A stretch of 64,000 bases of DNA, from assembly GCA_036380355.1 (NCBI GenBank), contig DASVEW010000045.1, positions 27,862 to 91,861 on the forward strand. Direction: 5' to 3'. The stretch is from JACDAN01 sp036380355 (GTDB lineage Bacteria; Actinomycetota; Thermoleophilia; Gaiellales; Gaiellaceae). This document shows positions 8,507 to 15,345 of the stretch, in pieces (within the stretch, counting starts at the first letter, position 1; every line of letters starts with the position of its first letter). A program made the position numbers and the translations under genes. Under the pieces are notes generated by a model that had not been told where the DNA came from, did not search any database, and saw nothing but the letters and a program-made list of their open reading frames with translations.

Positions 8507-9208
8507 GTGCCCAGCATCCCGTTCACGGCCTACGACATCTTCGCGTACCTCACCTCCGGGTTCGTCGTCATCGCGGCGGGTGACTTCGCCTTTCCCGGTA
8601 GCTGGATCCTCGATCGGGAGCTCACAGTCGTCCAGGTGTTTGTCTGGATCGGCGTCGCGTACATCGTCGGCCATGTGGTCGCCGGCCTCTCGGCGCCCGC
8701 GTTCCAGGAGCTTCTCGTCGAAGGGAAGCTCGGGAAGCGCGAACAGGCCCTCTGGGGCGGAGCGAAGTGGAAGAAACAGACCAGGAGTCGACTCAAGTGG
8801 CTCTTCCCCGGCTACTTCGACCCACTTCCGGAAGACATCAAGGCGCGCGTCGAGTCCAAGGCACGCAAAGAGTCGATCGCGCCCGACCGGGACGGCCTGT
8901 TCCTCTATTGCGACGCGCAGATGCGGCAAAAGCCGGAGGTCGCTCCCGTCCTCGGCAACTTCCTGAACATCTACGCCTTCGCGCGCAACGCCTGCCTCGC
9001 TGCGCTCGTCGCCGCGGTGCTGCTCGTGGTCGGTGCGATCTTCCACCGTTCGGACTGGGAGACGAAGGCTTGGCTCGCGGCCGCAGCCGTCGTCGTGGCG
9101 ATCTTCCTGTTCTATCGGTACGTGAAGTTCTTTCGCCTGTACGCGCGAGACGTCTTCCTCTTCTACTCGACGGCCGATTCGCCGACGTCTCAGCGGTGCC
9201 CGAAATGA
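8507..9208 (+). CDS. Uncharacterised membrane protein with four predicted helices
   Basis: 233 residues from a GTG at 8507. Two hydrophobic segments lie near the N-terminus (about residues 12-25 and 40-62) and two more near residues 163-182 and 188-205. They enclose a basic cytoplasmic loop of about 100 residues. A plausible promoter precedes it (TTGTTT, 17 nt, TAGACC ending 6 nt before the GTG). The 3' end overlaps the end of dnaE2 by 19 nt in a convergent arrangement. No family recognised. Confidence 0.7.
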   Translation: MPSIPFTAYDIFAYLTSGFVVIAAGDFAFPGSWILDRELTVVQVFVWIGVAYIVGHVVAGLSAPAFQELLVEGKLGKREQALWGGAKWKKQTRSRLKWLFPGYFDPLPEDIKARVESKARKESIAPDRDGLFLYCDAQMRQKPEVAPVLGNFLNIYAFARNACLAALVAAVLLVVGAIFHRSDWETKAWLAAAAVVVAIFLFYRYVKFFRLYARDVFLFYSTADSPTSQRCPK

Positions 9209-12200
9209 TGCGCCGGCGGCAGTGAGCTCCCGAGCTGCTCGACGCCGGCAAGGTGGCGCGCGAGCGGCGCGAGCGACTCGATCTCCCGCACGAGGACGTT
9301 CTGGTTCCGCCCCTGGCGCTCGAACCGCCCCCGCGCCAGCACGAGCTTCTCGGCGCGAACGACCGGCCTGAACTGCTCGTACACGGACGGCGGGACGATC
9401 AGGTTCATCTGACCCCACTCGTCCTCGAGGAGCATGAACACGACACCCTTTGCCGTCGACGGGCGCTGGCGGGCCACGACCATTCCGGCCACGGCGATCG
9501 GAGCCCGGTCCGGTGCCTGGCACCAGTCACGGCTCGAGAGGACATGTCGCGGCAGGTGCGGGCGCAGGAGCTCCATCGGGTGGCTCCCGACCGAGACGCT
9601 CGTGGTGCGGTAGTCGGCGAGCAACCGGTCCCAGTCAGTCGGCACCGGCAGCTCCGGCGTCTCGACCGTCGGATCCAGCGGCAGCGCCAGCTGCCGCGCC
9701 TCCCCGCCCGACCCGGGAACCGACGACGACCGCGGAGCGAGCCCCGCCTCCCAGATCAACGGCCGTGCCTCCTCGCCGAAGGACGCGCACGCCCCCGACT
9801 CGATCAGCGCCTGCAGCCCCTCACGCCGCAGCGGCGCCCGCTGCGCGAGGTCCCGGACATCCAGGAACGGCCCGCCGCGCTCCCGCTCCTCGACCAGCGC
9901 CTTCGCGTCGTCCTCCCCCACCGAGGTCACGTACTCGATCCCCATCCGCACCGCCCAACCCTCGCGTTCCTGGGTGTCAGGCAACGGCGGAGCCGGGCTC
10001 CGCCCTGCGGGAGCCGTTGCCGGCCAGGGGCGCGAGGGCTGCACCACGCACTTCGCCTCGCTGAGGTTCACGTCCGGCGGGAGCACCTCCACCCCGCGCC
10101 GCTGCGCGTCCCGCACCAGCGTCGCCGGCGGGTAGAAGCCCATCGGCTGCGCGTTCAGCAGCGCGCACAGGAACTCCGCCGGGTAGTGGCAGCGCAGCCA
10201 CTGCGACTGGTAGCCGAGCAGCCCGAACGCCGCCGCATGCGACTTCGGGAAACCGAAGCCTGAGAAGGCGACGAGCTTGTCGTAGATCGCGTTGGCGAGC
10301 TCCTCCTCGACGCCGTTGGACGCTGCGCCCTCGATGAACCGCTTCCGGTACGCCTCGAGCGCCGCCTCGCTCCGCTTCCGGCTCATCGCGCGCCGCAGCC
10401 CCTCCGCCTCCCCCACGCTGAACCCGGACAGCGCCATCGCCACCTCCAGCACCTGGTCCTGGAAGACGACGACGCCAAGCGTCTCGCGCAGCGGCTCCTG
10501 GAGCAGCGGGTGGTCGGCCGGCGGCTCGTACGACGGGTCCTCGCGCAGCTTCTGCCGCCGCTCGATGTACGGATGGACTGCGCGTCCCTGGATCGGCCCG
10601 GGACGAACCAAAGCGACCTGCACCATGATGTCCTCGAGCGTCTCCGGCCGGGTGCGCAGGATCGTCTGCATCTGCGCTCGGCTCTCGATCTGGAAGGCGC
10701 CGACCGTATCCGCGTCCTGGATCTGCGCGAAGGTCTCGGGATCGTCCAGAGGGATCCGCGAGAGGTCGATCGGCTCGCCGCGCAGCCGCGCGATCTGGTC
10801 GACGCACTCCTCGACCGCGGAAAGCATCCCCAGCCCGAGCAGGTCGATCTTCAGGAAGCCCGCGTCGTCGCAGGAGTCCTTGTCCCACTGAACGAGCTGC
10901 CTTCCGGCCATGGCCGCCGGCTGGACGGGGACGAGCTCGACCAGCGGCCGGGTCGAGATCACCATCCCGCCCGGGTGCTGCGAGATGTGACGCGGCAGGC
11001 CGCCGATCTCGTGCGTCAGCTCGGCGAAGGCGCGCCAGCGCGGCGAGCCGGCCTTGTCCTCGAAGCCCGGGACGAGCTGGAGCTCCCCGGCGACGCGCTT
11101 GGCGTTCCAGCCGTCTGAGACCCGCGCCAGCCGCTCGAGCTCGCCGAACGGGAGGCCGAGCGCCTTGCCGATGTCGCGGATCGCCCCACGCGACCGGTAC
11201 GTCGAGAAGCTCGCGACGAGCGCGGCGTGCTCGCGTCCGTAGCGCTCGGTGACGGCGACGATCAGCTTCTCGCGGATGTCGCGCGGGAAGTCGAGGTCGA
11301 TGTCCGGCACGCCGGTCAGCTCGCGGTTGATGAAGCGCCCGAGCGAGAGGTCGGCGGCGACCGGATCGACATGCGAGAGCCCGGTCAGGTAGCAGACGAT
11401 CGAGCCGACGGACGAGCCCCGGCCCCGGCCCGGCGGCAGCGAGTTGCGCGGCGACTCGCGGCCTCGCACCTCGGCGGCGACGTCCCGAGCCAGCTCGAGC
11501 ACCTCGTGGTGGAGCAGGAAGAAGCCGGCGAGGCCGATCTCCTCGATCAGCTTCAGCTCCTCGTCGAGCCGGGCCCGAGCACTTAGTAACAGACTGTTAC
11601 TTGCCCCGGAGTAGCGCGCGGAAAAGGCTTGGTTGCAGACGTCTGCCAGGCGGCTGATGGCCGGTACGGCCCGGTCCGAGAAGTCCGGGTAGCGGTAGCC
11701 GAGCTCCTGCGTGAGGTCGAACTCGCAGCGCTCGGCGATCCGAGCCGTCCGCTCGACGGCGTCCCGGTCGAGCGGGAGGCGATCCGGCAGCTCTCCCGGA
11801 GGCCGCAGAACGGCCTCGTGGTTCCCCCGCCGCTCGGGCTCGGAGCCCTCGAGCGACGTGCGGTGCCGGATCGCGACGAGCGCGTCCTGCAACCGCGTCC
11901 GCGACGAGGCATGCGCGTGGACGTCGCCGGTGACGACCGTCTCGACGCCCAACGCCCCGGCAAGGTCCCGCAGCCGCGCGTTCCGCCGCATGTCCCCCCG
12001 CTCGAACGGCCGCTGGAGCTCGACAAAGAACCGCTCGCGTCCGAACGCCTGCGCCAAACGAGCCGCCGCATTCGGGTCCCGGACGGCGAGCCCGAAGCGC
12101 GAGCAGCCCGAGAGGCAGACGAGCCCCTCGTTCAGCTCCTCCAGGAGCGACTGGTCGAGCGCCGGATCCAAAGGCGGCTCGCCCTCCTTCGGCCGGGTCC

Positions 12201-12492
12201 CCGCGTGCGCCGCCGTCAGCAGCCGGCAGAGGTTCGCGTAGCCGCGCGGGGTCTCGACCAAGAGCGTGACGTGCGAGCCGTCGCCCAGCGTCACCTCCGC
12301 CCCGGTGATCGGCCGGACGCCGAACGCCTTCGCGGCGTGCGCGAACTCGAGCGAGCCGTAGACGCCGTCGTGGTCTGTAAGCGCGAGCGCCTCGTAGCCG
12401 AGCTCGGCGGCGCGGATCGCCAGCTCCTCCGGCAGCGAGGCGCCGTCGAGGAACGAATAGGCTGAATGGGCGTGGAGCTCGACGTAGGACAA
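9190..12492 (-). CDS. dnaE2: Error-prone DNA polymerase III alpha subunit DnaE2 (ImuC)
   Basis: 1100 residues, a typical DnaE2 length. Error-prone polymerases of this type act with ImuB in damage-induced mutagenesis. Visible are the N-terminal PHP domain (ELHAHSAYSFLDGAS, LTDHDGVYG), the polymerase aspartates in PDIDLDFPRD, the DKDSCDDAGFLKIDLLGL segment, the SGFGFPKSHAAAFG finger/thumb region, and a C-terminal OB-fold (IAVAGMVVARQRP). Start is TTG at 12492: an in-frame TAG lies four codons upstream and no other start exists. The 5' end overlaps the divergent cupin gene by 27 nt. Two palindromic insertions lie inside the frame. No LexA box is visible upstream. Confidence 0.96.
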   Translation of the reverse strand: MSYVELHAHSAYSFLDGASLPEELAIRAAELGYEALALTDHDGVYGSLEFAHAAKAFGVRPITGAEVTLGDGSHVTLLVETPRGYANLCRLLTAAHAGTRPKEGEPPLDPALDQSLLEELNEGLVCLSGCSRFGLAVRDPNAAARLAQAFGRERFFVELQRPFERGDMRRNARLRDLAGALGVETVVTGDVHAHASSRTRLQDALVAIRHRTSLEGSEPERRGNHEAVLRPPGELPDRLPLDRDAVERTARIAERCEFDLTQELGYRYPDFSDRAVPAISRLADVCNQAFSARYSGASNSLLLSARARLDEELKLIEEIGLAGFFLLHHEVLELARDVAAEVRGRESPRNSLPPGRGRGSSVGSIVCYLTGLSHVDPVAADLSLGRFINRELTGVPDIDLDFPRDIREKLIVAVTERYGREHAALVASFSTYRSRGAIRDIGKALGLPFGELERLARVSDGWNAKRVAGELQLVPGFEDKAGSPRWRAFAELTHEIGGLPRHISQHPGGMVISTRPLVELVPVQPAAMAGRQLVQWDKDSCDDAGFLKIDLLGLGMLSAVEECVDQIARLRGEPIDLSRIPLDDPETFAQIQDADTVGAFQIESRAQMQTILRTRPETLEDIMVQVALVRPGPIQGRAVHPYIERRQKLREDPSYEPPADHPLLQEPLRETLGVVVFQDQVLEVAMALSGFSVGEAEGLRRAMSRKRSEAALEAYRKRFIEGAASNGVEEELANAIYDKLVAFSGFGFPKSHAAAFGLLGYQSQWLRCHYPAEFLCALLNAQPMGFYPPATLVRDAQRRGVEVLPPDVNLSEAKCVVQPSRPWPATAPAGRSPAPPLPDTQEREGWAVRMGIEYVTSVGEDDAKALVEERERGGPFLDVRDLAQRAPLRREGLQALIESGACASFGEEARPLIWEAGLAPRSSSVPGSGGEARQLALPLDPTVETPELPVPTDWDRLLADYRTTSVSVGSHPMELLRPHLPRHVLSSRDWCQAPDRAPIAVAGMVVARQRPSTAKGVVFMLLEDEWGQMNLIVPPSVYEQFRPVVRAEKLVLARGRFERQGRNQNVLVREIESLAPLARHLAGVEQLGSSLPPAHHFGHR
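9980..10021. repeat. 42-bp nested palindrome inside the dnaE2 reading frame
   Basis: Outer arms GGCAACGGC/GCCGTTGCC (9980-9988, 10013-10021) enclose an inner perfect hairpin GGCGGAGC-cgg-GCTCCGCC (9986-10004). Translated with dnaE2 it yields a Pro/Ala/Arg-rich stretch (about residues 824-838) between two conserved blocks. It looks like an inserted palindromic repeat tolerated in a loop. Confidence 0.7.
11585..11605. repeat. Palindromic repeat copy in dnaE2 (partner at 57582-57600)
   Basis: AGTAACAG-A-CTGTTACT is a perfect 8-bp inverted repeat followed by TGCC. The same 21-nt string with one change occurs at 57583-57603 in accC. In dnaE2 it is translated as ASNSLLLS in a linker before the conserved RLDEEL helix, and it supplies a rare TTA codon. 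Confidence 0.7.
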
Positions 12493-13236
12493 GCGACCGT
12501 CCTAGGCCCCGGCGAGGGCGAGCGGCTGAACGAGCGGATCGTCGTGAAGTTCGAGCGGCCGGAGGTGTCGGTCAACGAGGTCAGCATCGGTCCGGACTTC
12601 GAAGGCCCAGGGCCGCACTTCCATAAGGAGCACGTGGACGCCTTCTACGTCCTCGAGGGCGAGCTCGAGTTCACGAACGGAACTGAGACGTTGCGGGCCG
12701 CGGCCGGGATGACCGTTGCAGTCCCGCCCGGAATCGTCCACGGCTTCACGAACCCGGGCCCGGGAGGGGCGCGCTACCTGAACATCCATGCGCCCGATGC
12801 GGGCTTCATCGAGTATCTGCGCGGGGCAGTAGCCGGAAACGGCGTCGACTGGGACAGCTACGACGTCGACGAGCCGTCCGGCCCGGCCGACGCGATCGTC
12901 GCCGGCCCGGGAGAAGGAGAGCGGTTCGAGCGCGGCCGCGGCGTGATCACGATCGCAGCGACGGCGCCGCAGCTCACGGCGCTCGTGTTCGACCTGCAGG
13001 CAGGCTGGGGCCCGGTCGACCCGCACGTCCACGAGCGACAGGTCGACTCGTTCTACGCGCTCGACGGCGAGCTCGTGGTCGAGGTCGAAGGCGAGGTGGT
13101 GCGGGTTCAGCCGGGTGGCTTCGCCGCGATTCCGCCCGGTGTCCGGCACGGGATCCGGCCCATGGAGACTGCGACCCGGTTCCTCAACTTCCACGCCCCG
13201 GACGACGGGTTCGCCGACTTCATCCGGAGGACGTAG
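12466..13236 (+). CDS. Two-domain cupin (bicupin) protein
   Basis: 256 residues with two tandem cupin barrels. The first has HFHKEHVDAFYVLEGELEF then PPGIVHGF; the second has PHVHERQVDSFYALDGELVV then PPGVRHGI. Both keep the His-x-His, Glu/Asp and late His metal ligands. Each domain starts with a related GPGEGERxxR strand, which shows internal duplication. Bicupins include dioxygenases and isomerases; the substrate is unknown here. The ATG at 12466 lies within the first codons of the divergent dnaE2; a GTG at 12472 is a possible alternative. Confidence 0.85.
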   Translation: MGVELDVGQATVLGPGEGERLNERIVVKFERPEVSVNEVSIGPDFEGPGPHFHKEHVDAFYVLEGELEFTNGTETLRAAAGMTVAVPPGIVHGFTNPGPGGARYLNIHAPDAGFIEYLRGAVAGNGVDWDSYDVDEPSGPADAIVAGPGEGERFERGRGVITIAATAPQLTALVFDLQAGWGPVDPHVHERQVDSFYALDGELVVEVEGEVVRVQPGGFAAIPPGVRHGIRPMETATRFLNFHAPDDGFADFIRRT

Positions 13237-13245
13237 GCTCGCTCC

Positions 13246-13572
13246 GTGGACGCTCGCGACCGCTTCACCGAGATCGTCGACGACCTGGCGGCCCGCGATC
13301 CGGACGTCGAGGAGAGCCAGATGATGGGCCGGCCGAGCATCAAGGCCGGCGGAAAATTGATCGCGTGCTTCGAGTCGCGCGGCGCGATGGCGTTCAAGCT
13401 GCCCGAGGAGGCCGAGCAGGAGAAGGCGCTCGCGCTCGAGGGCGCGCGGATCTACGACCCGGCCGAATCTGGCCGGCTGATGAGAGGCTGGGTCGAGGTG
13501 CCGTCCCCTCATTCCAAGGAATGGGCCCGACTCGCCGAGACCGCATTGCGACTGCGAAAGGAGACGACATGA
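13246..13572 (+). CDS. TfoX N-terminal-like / YjbR-type small protein
   Basis: 108 residues from a GTG 10 nt after the cupin gene. The MMGRPSIKAGGKLIACFESRGAMAFKL region and the late WVEVP segment match the pattern of TfoX-N-terminal or MmcQ/YjbR-like domains: a small alpha/beta fold with an early MxGxP motif and a C-terminal VP. Such proteins are of poorly known function. Its TGA overlaps the next ATG by 4 nt. Confidence 0.7.
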   Translation: MDARDRFTEIVDDLAARDPDVEESQMMGRPSIKAGGKLIACFESRGAMAFKLPEEAEQEKALALEGARIYDPAESGRLMRGWVEVPSPHSKEWARLAETALRLRKETT

Positions 13573-13748
13573 CGAGAGAGCTCAACTGCGCCGACATCGG
13601 GTTCGAGTGCGACGCGGTCATTCGCGCCGAATCGGACGAGGAGGTCATGGCCCAGGCGGCCACGCACGCCCGCGATGTCCACGGCCTCGAGACGATCGAC
13701 GACGAGACCGCCGCGAAGATCCAATCGCAGATCCACGACGCGGCCTAG
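13569..13748 (+). CDS. DUF1059 family small protein
   Basis: 59 residues. The pattern RELNCADIGFECDAVIRAESDEEV is characteristic of DUF1059, small predicted soluble proteins common in actinobacteria and archaea with two conserved cysteines and a helical C-terminal HARDVHG segment. Function unknown. It is translationally coupled to the preceding gene (ATGA). Its TAG stop lies inside the left outer arm of the structured repeat that follows. Confidence 0.85.
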   Translation: MTRELNCADIGFECDAVIRAESDEEVMAQAATHARDVHGLETIDDETAAKIQSQIHDAA

Positions 13749-13913
13749 GAGGGTTTGGCGCGAATGGTGCTCGTCGCCGGGGTGCGATGGTCGTTCCGAG
13801 GCAAGGACGCAGGGAGCGCCCGTATCAGGAGATACGGGCGCGACTGAGGACGCCGCCTCGGGGCGATCAGCGCGGCCCGGCGGCACAATCGCTATTTCGC
13901 CAAACCCTCCTAG
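13745..13913 (+). repeat. Structured repeat element, copy A (three nested helices)
   Basis: 169 bp filling the gap between two convergent genes. Outer helix: perfect 16-bp arms 13745-13760/13898-13913, which contain both TAG stops. Inner helix: 15 pairs, 13788-13802 with 13855-13869, including three G-U pairs when read as plus-strand RNA. Apical hairpin: 11 bp, 13816-13826/13831-13841, loop AGGA. Core blocks shared with copy B include GGGTGCGATGG, GAGGCAAGGACGCA and GGCGGCACAA. Not assigned to any RNA family I can name. Confidence 0.8.
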
Positions 13914-14548
13914 TCGCCCACCATCTCCCCGGTGTAGGGCGGAAGCTCGAGCGCACGCTCGAAGGCCGCTCGGTCGTGCACCGGCTCGCCGTGCGAGATG
14001 ATCACGTGCTCGAACGGCAGCTCGAGCAGTTCCCTGAGCGCCGGAAGCACGCGCTTTTCGTGCCAGGGCGTCCCCCACACGACGAGCTCGCCGTCCCGCT
14101 CCGTGAGCGCATCCGCGAAGACGAGCGCGCGCTGCTCCGGGAGCCAGAGTGGCGTCTCGTTCCGGTGGCGTCCGTCGTAGAGGGCCACGAGCCCACCAGG
14201 CAGCTTGCTGCCCTCGCCGATCCACTCGAGCTCCGTCTCCGGCGCTTCGCCGCCGAAGAAGACGTCCGGCCCGAAGGCGCGCGCGCCGTAGCGGTTGACG
14301 AAGAAGTCGACGTCGCGGACGTGGTCCGGCTTCAGCACGACGACGAAGGTCGGCGGGCGCGCGTCGAGCCGCTCCCAGACCTCGGTCGCATCCTCCGGCG
14401 GGGCGAGTGGGTCGAGCAGCCCCACCTCGCCGCCCGACTCCACACAGGTCGAGGTCACCGGCGGCTCCCAGCTGACGTGGGGCGCCCAGTCCGGATGGTC
14501 CACGCGCCAGATCCAGAGGCCGGGCGCGACGTCGCGCATCTCGATCAC
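13910..14548 (-). CDS. Metallo-beta-lactamase-like protein with degenerate metal motif
   Basis: 212 residues from a GTG that overlaps the stop of the VOC gene (GTGA); an ATG three codons later is possible. Overall pattern is MBL-like: TSTCVESGGEVGLLDPLAPP at the start, VFADAL in the middle, and ISHGEPVH near the end. The usual HxHxDH metal signature is reduced to KPDHVRDVD, so catalytic activity is uncertain. The stop codon lies in the right outer arm of repeat copy A. It forms an operon with the VOC gene. Confidence 0.7.
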   Translation of the reverse strand: MIEMRDVAPGLWIWRVDHPDWAPHVSWEPPVTSTCVESGGEVGLLDPLAPPEDATEVWERLDARPPTFVVVLKPDHVRDVDFFVNRYGARAFGPDVFFGGEAPETELEWIGEGSKLPGGLVALYDGRHRNETPLWLPEQRALVFADALTERDGELVVWGTPWHEKRVLPALRELLELPFEHVIISHGEPVHDRAAFERALELPPYTGEMVGD

Positions 14549-14910
14549 GACGGTTCCTGGTACACGCCCAGGACGTTGCCGCCGGGATCTCGGAACCTCG
14601 CGGTGATCTCCGGCGCGTCGCCTCCGATCGGCTGCACGATCTCGCCGCCGTTGGCGACGATCGCCTCGACGGACTTCTCGGCGTCGTCGACCATGATGTA
14701 GAGCAGGAGGCCGGGGTCGGTCGACGGCGGCCGGCCGGCGACCCAGGTGCCGCTGACCTCGCCGGTCGTGTCGTCGAACGCGGTCGCGCCGTCGCCCCGC
14801 GTGCGAAGCCTCCAGCCGGAGACCGCCTTGTAGAACGCCGCCGAGCGTTCGCTGTCGGTGGCGGGGATCTCGACGTAACAAATCTTGCCGTCTGCTCGGG
14901 TGGGAGGCAT
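14545..14910 (-). CDS. VOC superfamily protein
   Basis: 121 residues. KICYVEIPATDSERSAAFYKAVSGW at the N-terminus and RFRDPGGNVLGVYQEP at the C-terminus are the two half-motifs of glyoxalase/bleomycin-resistance-like VOC proteins. The ligand pattern suggests the small actinobacterial VOC type that is often annotated as glyoxalase-like without known substrate. ATG start with an AAGGAGGA sequence just upstream. It overlaps the MBL-like gene by 4 nt. Confidence 0.83.
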   Translation of the reverse strand: MPPTRADGKICYVEIPATDSERSAAFYKAVSGWRLRTRGDGATAFDDTTGEVSGTWVAGRPPSTDPGLLLYIMVDDAEKSVEAIVANGGEIVQPIGGDAPEITARFRDPGGNVLGVYQEPS

Positions 14911-14953
14911 GGGTCCTCCTTCGTCGTTGCGTGCATTGTGTGCGCCGGCGCCA

Positions 14954-15196
14954 TCACGCGCCCCGCTGGCTGAACCAGCGCCCGTGCTCGTCGTCGTGGA
15001 AGACGACGACGTTCTGGCCGCTCTCGAGGACGACGTCGAAGTACCGGCGGTTGATCGGCTGCTCCGTCCACCAGCGGTCCAGCACGCGCCACTCCTCGCG
15101 GATCAGCTCGACCGTCAGGCGATTGACGAGACGCGGCGCCCCGTCTGCCCGTGGCTCGACGAGGGCGGGCCGCGGCTCATTGAGAGCCTTCAGCAT
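14954..15196 (-). CDS. Small conserved protein linked to imuB (DUF6504-like)
   Basis: 80 residues. The C-terminal half (IREEWRVLDRWWTEQPINRR then YFDVVLESG and GRWFSQ) is the pattern of small proteins that commonly sit beside imuB/dnaE2 in actinobacteria; I believe this is the DUF6504-type group but could not check. Start chosen at ATG 15196, preceded by GAAGGA. The ATG lies inside the left outer arm of structured repeat copy B, and imuB ends just beyond the right arm, so the element separates two genes that are likely one operon. Confidence 0.72.
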   Translation of the reverse strand: MLKALNEPRPALVEPRADGAPRLVNRLTVELIREEWRVLDRWWTEQPINRRYFDVVLESGQNVVVFHDDEHGRWFSQRGA

Positions 15197-15344
15197 GGTG
15201 TCCTTCGTTTCCAGGGTGCGATGGGTGGTGCGAGGCAAGGACGCAAGGAGCGTCCGTATCCACAGATACGGACGCGACTGACGACGCGGCATCGCGCCAC
15301 CCAGCGCGGCCTGGCGGCACAAGCGTCACCGTGCTGGAGGCTCT
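15183..15344 (+). repeat. Structured repeat element, copy B (three nested helices)
   Basis: 162 bp between imuB and the DUF6504-like gene. Outer helix: 18 pairs, 15183-15200 with 15327-15344, two of them G-U in plus-strand RNA; the sequence is unrelated to copy A. Inner helix: 15222-15236 with 15289-15303, one G-U and one mismatch. Apical hairpin: 11 bp, 15250-15260/15265-15275, loop CACA. The downstream gene's start codon (15194-15196) is inside the outer helix. Confidence 0.8.
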
Positions 15345-15345
15345 C

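Noticed and set aside
13607..14701. Plus-strand frames through the structured repeats that look similar to each other (ERPY..IR.RL)
   Set aside because: The similarity comes from the repeated element itself; the frames run into antisense of real genes and lack starts.
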